A stretch of DNA of 64,000 nucleotides from Spiro-02 sp034114085 (lineage in GTDB: Bacteria; Spirochaetota; Spirochaetia; Sphaerochaetales; Sphaerochaetaceae), in assembly GCA_034114085.1 (NCBI GenBank), contig JAXEWB010000081.1, forward strand, positions 15,399 to 79,398, written 5' to 3'. Under the pieces are notes generated by a model. The model did not search any database. It was given only the letters and a program-made list of their open reading frames with translations, and was not told the origin of the DNA. The position numbers were made by a program, and so were the translations under genes. Every line of letters begins with the position of its first letter. Positions within the stretch are counted from its first letter, which is position 1. Shown piece by piece: positions 17,398 through 25,850 of the stretch.

Positions 17398-18201
17398 ATG
17401 GACGCTGCAAGAGACGCGAAAAAGCCAATGGTCAGTTTTACTGATGTTACGAAATGTTATGGAAAGGGCAAAGTCCCTGCGGTAGACCATTTGAACCTTC
17501 AGGTGCGCCCTGGTGAAATCTTCGGTTTCCTCGGCCCTAACGGCGCTGGCAAGTCAACCACCATCAAGATGCTCGTCGGCATGCTCCGGCAGGATTCCGG
17601 CAGCATCGAAGTGGGTTCTTTCGACAATCTGGATTCTTCGACCGAATTGAAGAAATTGCTCGGCTACGTTCCTGATGAGCCGCTGTTCTATGAACGCATG
17701 ACAGGTCTGCGCCATATCAATTTCATCTGTGACCTGTATGGCATTCCCGGCAAGGCCAGGGAAAGCAGAACCTTAAAGCTCGCCGAGATGTTTGAAATGA
17801 CGGATGCCTTGCGAGATCCGATCAACAGCTATTCCCATGGCATGAAGCAGAAACTCGGCGTCATCGCCGCATTGGTCCACGATCCCCAGGTGTTGGTGCT
17901 CGACGAGCCCATGGTCGGTCTGGACCCGCGTTCTTCCTTTGTTTTGAAAGATGTCATGCGGGAATTCTGCAAGATGGGGCGTACGGTGTTTTTTTCGACA
18001 CATGTCATGGAAGTCGCCGAACGGCTTTGTGATAGGGTCGGCATCATAGCCAAAGGCCACCTGCTGTTCAATGGTACGCTGGATGAGTTGAAAACTCAGA
18101 AAGGGGAGACTGACGCTACGTTGGAGGAACTGTTCCTGCAACTTACAGGACAGACTGATATCGGGCAGGTGGCGGAGACGACAGAGGAGGTCCTGCGATG
18201 A
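17398..18201 (+). CDS. ABC-2 type transporter ATP-binding protein
   Basis: ATPase of 267 residues powering the membrane protein encoded next. Walker A is FLGPNGAGKSTTIKMLVG at about residues 42-59, the signature is NSYSHGMKQKLGVIAALVHD, Walker B is VLVLDEPMVGLDP and the H-loop is VFFSTHVMEVAERLCDRV. The ATG at 17398 has a GGAGG SD. The gene overlaps its permease by 4 bases. The family includes bacteriocin and antibiotic exporters as well as lipid and polysaccharide pumps, so the cargo is unknown. Confidence 0.93.
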   Translation: MDAARDAKKPMVSFTDVTKCYGKGKVPAVDHLNLQVRPGEIFGFLGPNGAGKSTTIKMLVGMLRQDSGSIEVGSFDNLDSSTELKKLLGYVPDEPLFYERMTGLRHINFICDLYGIPGKARESRTLKLAEMFEMTDALRDPINSYSHGMKQKLGVIAALVHDPQVLVLDEPMVGLDPRSSFVLKDVMREFCKMGRTVFFSTHVMEVAERLCDRVGIIAKGHLLFNGTLDELKTQKGETDATLEELFLQLTGQTDIGQVAETTEEVLR

Positions 18202-19928
18202 ACCTTCGTACAGTCGTTTTGCTTGTCCGTTCCTACTATTCCGGTACTAGGCCTTGGACGCATCTGTTTCAGATCGTTTCTTCCCGCCGTCCGGGAAAAG
18301 ACGCGGGCCTGGCAAAAAAGGCCTTCAGGATTATTGGCGGTATCCTGCTGGGGGTGCTGCTTGCATTTTCTTTCGCGATGCTCATGGTCATGATCGGGGT
18401 CAACTACTATTCGTTTCAGCAGATGGGCCTGCTGATCGGTCTTCCCGATCTCGGCGCGTTTCTCGCTGAAATTCTCGGCGCTGTCCTTGTATTCCTGTTT
18501 TCCTGCATGACCGCCGCCTCGACGCTCTATCGGGGCAAAGACCTTTCCATGCTGATGACCGTACCGGTACGCCAGAGTGAATTGCTCGCCAGTCGCCTGG
18601 TGTTGCTGTACACCGCGTTGTTTCCTCTCTATTTCTTCGTGACCGTCCCCGGCATCGTGATCGTATGGGGTGTCACCGGCTGGTCCGTGCCGTTGGTGTT
18701 CGGCGGTCTGTTCACCCTGTTTCTCGGACCTGTCGTTCCCATCTTGCTTGGCGCAGTGTTCGGAAGGGTTGTCATGAAGCTCTCCAAGGGGCGCAACAAC
18801 AAGGTGTTGATTGAACTTGTCGCCGTTCTGGTCGTCATGGCTTTGGTCTTGTTCGCCCAAGGCGGGGTGATGCGGATGTCGGGGCTTGACGAATCTTCGG
18901 ATCCCAGCCAGCTGGTCGCGGCGCTCGGCGCGACTGTTTCAACGGCGTACAAGTCTTTATTCTATTTTGCCTGCCAGACATCAATGCTTTTTTCCCAATA
19001 CGGTTTTCTCAATCCCTATCTGGCGTTTGTTTTGAGTGTGCTGATCAATGTGGTCTTTACTTGGCTTGCAATCCTGTTTCTCTCCCGTTCCTACGGGCAG
19101 TGCGTTTCAATCGCCCAGAATGGAGTGAATAAGGTTCATCGTCGTAAATTGATTGCTTCAATACATTTCTTTCGCAAGAAACGGAGCGCTCTGTTTGAAC
19201 CGTCGTCGCGTGTTGTCAGTCTTGCCGCGAAGGAATGGGATATTATTCGAGGGACTCCCGCCTTTCTGATTGAACTTGTCGGGGAAGTCTGTATCCCAAT
19301 CATCTTGGTCATAGTCTATGCGCTGAGCGGCGTGCTCGGCGAAATGCGGGGCATGGTTGAATCCGTAAGCTCTTCACCTTGGTTTTCCGCCGGGATGTGC
19401 GGTATTCTGGTATTGATGGCTTCGTTTTCCATGGTAAGTTCCACCAGCGTTTCCCGCGAAGGCCCTTTGTTCTCGTTGAGCCGTTCCTGGCCTGTCTCGT
19501 TCCGAACTCATGTCAACGGCAAAATGGCGTTGCACATGGTCATGCTGTACGTTCCCCATGTAATCTACCTGTTCTTGTGTTGCTGGATATTCAATATCGA
19601 TGCGAAGAATCTTCCCTGGATGCTGTTCCTTGGCTTGTTCACCATCTTCGGTACCGGTGCGTTGGATCTCGCTGTTGACTATCACCGGCCGGTTTTGGAT
19701 TGGAAACTGCCGCAACAGGCGGTCAAGCAGAATTTGAACGGACTGATTGGAATGGGATTGAGCCTGCTGTATCTGATGATTGTGGCTGTGTCGGCCATCG
19801 TTCCCGGAATTCTTGGTCTTGCGCCGGTATGGTGCATGTATACCGCCACCGCAGTGTCCCTGTTTCTGGCGTTCATCTGCTACAGGGCCGCATTAGGGCA
19901 AGCGAGAGCCGCCTATCTGCCGCAGTAG
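18198..19928 (+). CDS. ABC-2 type permease, large multi-pass membrane protein
   Basis: Integral membrane partner of 576 residues. Hydrophobic segments occur around residues 45-70, 80-105, 130-160, 165-195, 205-235 and 265-295. A second cluster follows a cytoplasmic stretch (about residues 310-350, rich in Lys/Arg) and runs to the C-terminus. It resembles the putative ABC exporter permeases of Firmicutes and spirochaetes, in which two six-helix halves are fused. It is translationally coupled to the ATPase by ATGA. The cargo is unknown. Confidence 0.85.
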   Translation: MNLRTVVLLVRSYYSGTRPWTHLFQIVSSRRPGKDAGLAKKAFRIIGGILLGVLLAFSFAMLMVMIGVNYYSFQQMGLLIGLPDLGAFLAEILGAVLVFLFSCMTAASTLYRGKDLSMLMTVPVRQSELLASRLVLLYTALFPLYFFVTVPGIVIVWGVTGWSVPLVFGGLFTLFLGPVVPILLGAVFGRVVMKLSKGRNNKVLIELVAVLVVMALVLFAQGGVMRMSGLDESSDPSQLVAALGATVSTAYKSLFYFACQTSMLFSQYGFLNPYLAFVLSVLINVVFTWLAILFLSRSYGQCVSIAQNGVNKVHRRKLIASIHFFRKKRSALFEPSSRVVSLAAKEWDIIRGTPAFLIELVGEVCIPIILVIVYALSGVLGEMRGMVESVSSSPWFSAGMCGILVLMASFSMVSSTSVSREGPLFSLSRSWPVSFRTHVNGKMALHMVMLYVPHVIYLFLCCWIFNIDAKNLPWMLFLGLFTIFGTGALDLAVDYHRPVLDWKLPQQAVKQNLNGLIGMGLSLLYLMIVAVSAIVPGILGLAPVWCMYTATAVSLFLAFICYRAALGQARAAYLPQ

Positions 19929-20027
19929 GCCTTTTCTGAACGGACCGGGCCAGGCGGAAGGCCTCCTGTCATGCGATGCGAGAACATGCACCGTCCCGTA
20001 GCGGGGCATCCCGAACTGAAAGATGGT

Positions 20028-20061
20028 CCGGGCGGTAGCCTCTGTGTTCGCCCGGGAACCG
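20028..20061 (+). terminator. Weak terminator hairpin after the ABC exporter
   Basis: CCGGGCG and CGCCCGG form a 7-bp stem with a long loop in the convergent gap. A TTTTT run comes about 20 bases later. Modest evidence. Confidence 0.4.
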
Positions 20062-20075
20062 GACGCCTGCTGTTT

Positions 20076-20552
20076 TTAACGCGACACCGTCAGCTGGATG
20101 TTGGCCCTGTCGCTGTTGCCCGCGGTAAGCACCCAGGCGTCCTCGGTAGCCTCCAGGTAGGGGACCGTCTCTCCGCTTCTGCGGACCTGGACGCTGATGG
20201 AATACCTCATATAGGGCAGGATGTCCTTGCTGTCATACCGAATCGTATAGTTCACCGGAAAGCGTTGCGGATTTCTAATCCGCTGATGCGATATCTCCTG
20301 TGTGTTCCCGGTCACGAAGTCGTACTGCGTCAGGGAGATGTCGATCACCAGGCTGCCGTCGGTATAGGAGTAGTTTCCGGGATATGCGATGCTTCCTGTA
20401 ATTACACCATAATCCAACGCCAGGCTTCGCCGCTGTTCCTCCTGCTCCGGGCTGGACGAACAGGACGTCAGCAAAGCTATGCCGCACAGGCATAAGAAGA
20501 ACTGGATGCGGCGGTTGCTGTTCCGTATACGGGCCTTCCGTTGGTTGTCCAA
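20076..20552 (-). CDS. YbaY/YscW-family lipoprotein
   Basis: Predicted lipoprotein of 158 residues facing the periplasm. The basic N-terminus and hydrophobic core end in the lipobox LLTSC with Cys31. The rest is a small beta-sandwich with the family pattern ITGSIAYPGNYSYTDGSLVI, then VNYTIRYDSKDILPYMRYSI, found in YbaY and in type III secretion pilotin relatives. The start is TTG at 20552, with AAGGAG six bases upstream. It stands alone between the exporter and the toxin remnant. Function unknown. Confidence 0.82.
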   Translation of the reverse strand: MDNQRKARIRNSNRRIQFFLCLCGIALLTSCSSSPEQEEQRRSLALDYGVITGSIAYPGNYSYTDGSLVIDISLTQYDFVTGNTQEISHQRIRNPQRFPVNYTIRYDSKDILPYMRYSISVQVRRSGETVPYLEATEDAWVLTAGNSDRANIQLTVSR

Positions 20553-20918
20553 TCATAACTCCTTGGCGGTGTGTCGGTGACATCGATACCGATTGGATGT
20601 TGATGTCGATAAAAGGGTATATGCAATTTCCCTAAAAGTCAAACTCCCTGCTCGGAGAATGGGCGCATGCCTGCGTTGCATTCAGGATTGCCGTACCTGT
20701 AGTACTGTCAATCCTTTCGCGCCTTGCCAGGCTCCCATTCTCCTTCGCAGGATTTGCTATGGTTGGCGTGTGATAGTCGTTGTCTCAACAGGGCCGTGCT
20801 TTTCGCACTGCCCCTGTTTCACGGCCTTGCCTCCCGCGACCTTTCCTTCGCAGGCTGGCGTTCAAGCGTTGTGTGCCTGCCTGCGTCGTGTTCAACTACA
20901 AAAGAGCAAGAATCATGA
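20553..20918. other. Gap with no supported gene, upstream of the effector pseudogene
   Basis: It must contain the promoter of the lipoprotein gene (minus strand). Short open frames exist on the plus strand but none has a ribosome site or recognisable protein pattern. Given what follows, this may hold scrambled remains of the missing front of the effector gene. No similarity could be made out by eye. Confidence 0.4.
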
Positions 20919-23599
20919 CGATACATTCCCCAGCGGTTCCTTCAATATTTCAAAGGGGATGCGGTCGATAACAGGGTATACAGCGGGCAAGCTTATTTCA
21001 TCGATCACGCATTGAATCATCATGCCGATTTGGGGATCGATGAATATCTGAATATCTGAATATCCAGGAGATATTGTCTTCCCCCGATGAGATTATTGCC
21101 GACACCCGGCATAGGAACAGCAAAGAAACAACAAGGGACAATTTGATTTTCATCAAGAAGCAATCCCGTCTCATGGAAGTGGTTTCTCTAGAACAGGCCG
21201 GCAATGGACGCCTGCTCTTTCATAAGACTGCGTTCAGGACAAAAAACAACCCATACCCCAGTCTGCCCAGGGTAGGGGCTCTGTCAGATGCGGGCGGCGT
21301 ATCCACAATCGATACTACGGCAGAAACCGTATTCTCCGGAAGCCTTTCCGGAACTTCTGACAAGGGAAATATATCACGACTATTGGATGGCGTCAACGCA
21401 GAGAGTGTATCCAGGGTAGTTGATGAGAACGGCGAGCCGAAAATCATGTATCATGGTTCTCCCCGTGCTGGATTTCACACCTTTGAAATTGAGCGGTCCG
21501 GTTCATCGAACACCAATGCTCCGATAGGCTTTTGGTTCGCCGAAGACAGGGCTTTGGCGGATAGCTTCTCGCGGATGTGGTGGGGAAGAAATCCCGGTGT
21601 CCACGAAGTGTTCCTGGATATGAAGAACCCAAAGGAATATATCACCAAGGACATGTCAGGCGAAGCCAGTCGACTGAAAGGTGAGATAGATCATATCCAA
21701 ACCCAGAAGAACGCGATCCTCAAGGAATTGACCGGAAAGGAACCGGACAATTCCTTTGTCCAGACAGGTGAATCCCGGCTTTACAAGGAAGCGATGAATG
21801 ATAACCTCTATTTTGGAAAGCCTTTTGGCGAAAAGCTCAAGCAATGGGATGCACTTGAGGCACGGCAAAAACAGTTGTATGAGCAACTGAACGTGGCTGA
21901 AAACGGAGATGCATATCTCCAGATGCTTGACGATCTTGACGAGTTCGCTACCTATAACGGCAAAAAACACAAATGGGGAAGGAAGCATAGAGCCCAGGAT
22001 GATTCTCAAAAGGCGATAGCGCAATACAAGCGGTCTCTCACGGATCAAGGATATGACGGTATTGTCATACGGAACACTGACGCTGATGCACGGAGCGTAG
22101 GCCGGGAAAGTGTGAACCAATATGTTGTATTCGATTCCACACAGATCAAGTCCGCCACGGACAACCGGGGGACGTTCGACGCGGAGAACCCGAACATCCT
22201 CTATCAGCTTGCACCGGAAACGGTACGGCAACTTGATTACCCCATCGCATTACCTGATTCTGATGTCTTCCGGGAGGCCGTTGAGAATACCAAGGGGGCG
22301 ACCATCACGGACGATGGATTGCTCAATTCCGGTGTGTCCCGGGAGCGGGCGGCGTCCGGCGCGTTGTTCCAGGCTGATGACGCTGCCTTGTCCCAGGTGC
22401 GGCGGGAATACGCCGACACCGAGACCCGGCTTCGTGCGAACCCCGACAACTTCGACGCTGACGGCAACCACCTCGCTCCCAATGGCAAGCCCTCCAACCT
22501 CACATACGAACAGTGGGTTCAGGTGCGGACTCCGGCGTTCAAGAAGTGGTTCGGGAACTGGGAAGGCCGGGAAGCGGTAAACCGTATTGTTGATTCTCGA
22601 CCGTTTGCAATCAATGTCTCAGCGATTCCTGCCAGTCCAGACCTCAAGGCCGTCAAGACAAGCGCAGCGAACTTTGGCAAGACCCTCACGGGGACTTATA
22701 CGAACCTGTCGGATGGATTCTCCTTCAACCTTACTACGAGCAGTAAGTTCGGCAGTCTGAAAGAAATTCTGGAACATGACTACAAGGACGTCCATCACCT
22801 GCAATCCATCGCGGCAATCCCCTATATCGCTGAGAACTCGCAGTTTGTCACGGAATTGAAGAACGACAATCCAAGAAAACCAGAGATCGATAGATTCCGG
22901 TATTATGTATCGGCTATATCCATTGACGGTTTCGAGTACATGGTCAAATCCGTTGTGTCGATCGCCAAGGACGGCAACCGGTATTATGACCACAAGCTGA
23001 CTGAACTGGCAAAAATAAAGGAGTTCATTTCCTCTTCTGTAAACCAGAAACAAACAGATTTGGAAATCAACTCCTCATGTATAAAGGATAAGCGATTACT
23101 GCAAATAATACAAGAAATATTCACTTCGTCCAAGGTAGTTGATGAAAACGGCGAGCCGCAGGTGGTCTATCACGGGACGACCAATCGTGATGAGGCAAGC
23201 ACATGGAACCCCAAATGGAAGAGCTATGGCACGGAATACTCCCGGTTCTCCGTGTTCCGCAGGAAGAACGAGGGACGTGCGAATTCAGGTTTTTTCTTCA
23301 ATAGCGACATGGACAACGCGGGTGGATATGGCTTTGAACTCTATGCCTGCTATTTGAATTTGCGCAATCCCTTGGACATAGAGGCGAACGGTCAGAATTA
23401 TGGGAGCATGGAATTCAACGCTATGAAGAAGGATATTTGCGAATGGGCCGAATATGCGGAAAAGAAAGGATATGACGGGGTAATATTCAACGACGTAAGT
23501 GACGGCGTCGGTTTGGGGGATTTGGATGTTCCTGCCAACGACTTCGTAGCGTTCAAAGCCAACCAGGTCAAGTCCGCCATGGACGACAGATGGAGGTAG
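20919..23599 (+). pseudogene. Decayed polyvalent-type effector: nuclease fragment - ART-like - nuclease-like - ART-like domains
   Basis: The open part runs from a TTG at 21074 (841 codons), but coding continues upstream in another frame. 20919-21064 encodes RYIPQRFLQYFKGDAVDN then GQAYFIDHALNHHADLGIDE YLNI, which joins QEILSSPDEIIADTR if one 8-bp repeat unit is removed. That is the C-terminal half of a barnase/EndoU/colicin/RelE-like (PBECR) nuclease domain. ART-like domain 1 (about 21417-22190) has MYHGSP, GFWFAEDRALADS and NQYVVFDSTQIKS. A polyvalent linker RTPAFKKWFGNWE (22528-22566) follows. A second PBECR-like domain (about 22600-23110) has HDYKDVHHLQSIAAIPYIAE and GNRYYDHKLTELAKI. ART-like domain 2 (about 23137-23597) has VVYHGTTN, SGFFFNSD and FVAFKANQVKS. 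Such proteins occur in phages and conjugative elements. Domain names are from recognised patterns; activity is not claimed. Confidence 0.8.
21041..21064 (+). repeat. Three tandem copies of TGAATATC at a frameshift
   Basis: An 8-bp unit repeated three times. With two copies the frame before it (ending DEYLNI) runs on as QEILSSPDEI. With three it meets TGA. The third unit therefore explains the break in the effector gene and could arise by slipped-strand mispairing. Confidence 0.85.
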
Positions 23600-23781
23600 T
23601 CTCTTTGGAACAGGTTGGCGATGGACGCATGCCTTGCATAAGGCTACGTTCAGGACAATAAACGGCACATACCCCAGTCTGCTCCGGATATGGGTTCCGT
23701 CAGTTGTGGGCGGCCCTTTCACAATCGACGCTACGCCAGAACCCGTATTCACCGGAGACTTTTGCAGAAAGGACTTCTGCC
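23590..23781 (+). pseudogene. Frameshifted partial duplicate of the effector N-terminal segment
   Basis: About 190 bp closely matching 21173-21365. It begins ATGGAGGTAGTCTCTTTGGA, overlapping the stop of the preceding frame, and encodes MEVVSLEQVGDGR. A 1-base deletion then shifts the frame, and HKATFRTINGTYPSLLR continues in frame 23634 onward. It corresponds to MEVVSLEQAGNGR and HKTAFRTKNNPYPSLPR of copy 1. It is a relic of a second, tandem unit of the effector. Confidence 0.8.
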
Positions 23782-23961
23782 ATTGTGAATGCATCACAAG
23801 GACGGTCGCCTCCAAAGGATGGGTATTCCATACGCCATGGTCAATATCCGCCACATGTGAAAAGGAAAGCGCGGATATTTCACGGCCGCATAATCAAGCG
23901 CGGATAATGAAAGCTTTCCTCAGCCCAAAGACAAACGGGCTCTGGTGTGGGAACTGACGGA

Positions 23962-24708
23962 TTAATTTGAGTTTTCCTGGGAATTCCTCGTTTTTGTTTT
24001 CAACCATGCCCTCACGATCAGGCAGGCCTCGTCAACCGAACCCGCCAAGGCAAACCCCCGTTGTTCAGGATTTTCGCCGGGAAGCTTGTCCCAGTCGATA
24101 AGGATGCCGAGATCCGCATGGTGAAGCATCGGGATGTCAGTCGGGCCATCGCCGATAGCGACCGTCAGCGGCCTGACACCCGTGGTGGTGACGATACGGG
24201 CTATGTGATCGTCCAATATCCGTACCTTGTCCTGTGGCGTTCTGACGGAAATGGTGACTGAAGCCAGCGTTCCACGAGTCGTATCGAACACCTTTCCGGT
24301 AATGTCACTGAATATTTCCAGGACATTCATCTGCGTCAAATATCTTTCTATGAGGTTCACCGTGCCGCAACTGATGATACAAAGCTCCGCTTCCGTATCT
24401 TTTTTCAAACTACGCAGGGATTCCAATGCGGACGGCTCCACCAAGGCGCACAAGTCGGTGACGACATCATCGAACATCGTGGACGGGGCGTTACGGGTTA
24501 ATTTCACGTAGTTGTCGGTAAACTCACCAAGGTGCATCATCCCCTTCATGTCTTTCAGCACCGCTCTTTTCGCGATGGCGCGCTTGAGCGTTCCCGCTCG
24601 CTCCGTCGCTTTCAGCAGGAGCCTTTGTTCACTGTCATATGGCCGAAGAGGGTAGAGCGTCCCGTCAAAATCAAAAGCGATCAGCAATGGGGTGGGGTGG
24701 TCATGCAT
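23962..24708 (-). CDS. HAD superfamily hydrolase (phosphoserine-phosphatase-like)
   Basis: Predicted cytoplasmic phosphatase of 248 residues. Motif I is IAFDFDGTLYPL (nucleophile Asp and acid/base Asp both present), motif II is CIISCGTVNLIERY, and motif III/IV includes VAIGDGPTDIPMLHHADLG. The start is the ATG at 24708; the frame runs on to 25116 only as antisense to hflC. There is no SD, and a promoter lies directly upstream, suggesting a leaderless mRNA. The substrate is unknown. Confidence 0.88.
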   Translation of the reverse strand: MHDHPTPLLIAFDFDGTLYPLRPYDSEQRLLLKATERAGTLKRAIAKRAVLKDMKGMMHLGEFTDNYVKLTRNAPSTMFDDVVTDLCALVEPSALESLRSLKKDTEAELCIISCGTVNLIERYLTQMNVLEIFSDITGKVFDTTRGTLASVTISVRTPQDKVRILDDHIARIVTTTGVRPLTVAIGDGPTDIPMLHHADLGILIDWDKLPGENPEQRGFALAGSVDEACLIVRAWLKTKTRNSQENSN

Positions 24709-24714
24709 GGGCGT

Positions 24715-24743
24715 AGTATACGGGGGATGATGATATGATGCAA
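24715..24743 (-). promoter_or_regulatory. Promoter abutting the HAD start codon (possible leaderless mRNA)
   Basis: On the minus strand TTGCAT, a 17-bp spacer, and TATACT whose last base is six bases before the ATG. Transcription would start at about the A of ATG. No SD is present. Confidence 0.6.
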
Positions 24744-24756
24744 CGGCCCTTGCAGA

Positions 24757-24784
24757 TGAAAAGAGCCGCCACAATCGTGGCGGC
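24757..24784 (-). terminator. Terminator after hflC
   Basis: Perfect 8-bp stem GCCGCCAC (24765-24772) and GTGGCGGC (24777-24784), loop of 4. On the minus strand CTCTTTTC follows. Confidence 0.7.
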
Positions 24785-24866
24785 CCTGTAGAATCCCGGC
24801 AACCCGCTCCATATCCTCCCCCTGCGGGGTGACGTGGAGCGGCTGTAGAACAACAGCCCCTAGGGA

Positions 24867-25850
24867 CTATTGGTTGCTTTTGCCGTACATCAAGTTGAAG
24901 TACTCCATGTCGGTGCTGAGGACCTTGTTCAGGTTCGGGATCGTCTTCTTGTAGGACTCCAGGGACCTCCATAGCTGGAAGAACTGGGGATCCGCCTCGT
25001 AAGCCTCGGCGTATATTCGGGCCGCTTGGGCGTCGGCTACGCCCTTGATCTGCTCCGACTTGGCATAGGCTTCGGAAAGGATCGTCTTCTGGTCGTTCTC
25101 CGTCTTGCCCTGCCACTGCGCGAGCTGACCGCGGCCATAGGAGCGATATGCTTCGGCGATCTGGTTTCGTTCCTTGATCATCCGTTCGTAGACGCTCTGG
25201 GTCAGATCGTCGCTGTAGCGGATCTGGCGGATGACGATGTCGATCAACGTGATGCCGTAGGCGTCGGTGAATCCTGAAGCCATCTCGAACATCCGCTGGG
25301 ACAGGCCCTCCCGACCGATCTTGATCGTCTCCTGCTGCGTTGAAGTGACCGTCAGGTTTCGCAGGCGTTCGGCGTCTTCGATGTTATCGACGTTCTGCAC
25401 CTGTTCCTCGACCTTGATCGCATTGATCTGGTTCGAGTTGCGCACCGCTTCATTGAGATAGTTCTCACTGATGACCGTGCGAATCGTGGAGTCCAGGACA
25501 TCGTTGAGGCGCGAACGTCCATTCGCCACAGTATTGACCGTCTCATAGAACTTCACAGGGTCGCTGATCCTCCAGCGTGCGGTGGTGTCCACCCAGATGA
25601 ACTGATTCTCCTTGGTGGGGATGCGCTGCGCGTCGCCGTCCCATGAAAGTATCTTCTTAGGATATTTCACGACGTTGTCTATGACCGGCATCTTGAATTT
25701 CAGTCCCGCGGACGTCTCTGTGTTCACGATCTTCCCAAAACGGGTGACGACAGCCTGTTCCCCTTCGTCGAGGATGTAGAACGGCCCCAGAAGCAGGAAG
25801 ATGACCAGCAGGACGCCGATGACCACAAGTACCGTTACAGTCTTTTTCAT
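24867..25850 (-). CDS. hflC: Protease modulator HflC (SPFH/prohibitin family)
   Basis: Membrane-anchored subunit of the HflKC cage that modulates FtsH. It has 327 residues: an N-terminal transmembrane helix (VTVLVVIGVLLVIFLLLGPF), then an SPFH domain beginning YILDEGEQAVVTRFGKIV. The coiled-coil region has RQIRYSDDLTQSVYERMIKE, AYRSYGRGQL and the conserved DAQAARIYAEAYEADPQFF. The C-terminal end is DMEYFNLMYGKS. It starts with a 4-base overlap of hflK, the usual gene order. Confidence 0.95.
   Translation of the reverse strand: MKKTVTVLVVIGVLLVIFLLLGPFYILDEGEQAVVTRFGKIVNTETSAGLKFKMPVIDNVVKYPKKILSWDGDAQRIPTKENQFIWVDTTARWRISDPVKFYETVNTVANGRSRLNDVLDSTIRTVISENYLNEAVRNSNQINAIKVEEQVQNVDNIEDAERLRNLTVTSTQQETIKIGREGLSQRMFEMASGFTDAYGITLIDIVIRQIRYSDDLTQSVYERMIKERNQIAEAYRSYGRGQLAQWQGKTENDQKTILSEAYAKSEQIKGVADAQAARIYAEAYEADPQFFQLWRSLESYKKTIPNLNKVLSTDMEYFNLMYGKSNQ

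Noticed and set aside
20724..20918. Plus-strand frame ending at TGA 20916, in frame with the nuclease remnant; possible readthrough or selenocysteine
   Set aside because: Upstream translation has no nuclease-domain features and no selenocysteine hairpin was recognised. Decay is the simpler explanation.
23867..23906. Two copies of AAGCGCGGATA
   Set aside because: An 11-bp direct repeat 29 bp apart next to the effector relic could be an attachment-site trace, but no integrase or tRNA is near and the repeat is short.
24709..25116. N-terminal extension of the HAD hydrolase
   Set aside because: It is antisense to hflC with low-complexity translation. The HAD domain starts at MHDHPTPLLIAFDFDGT.
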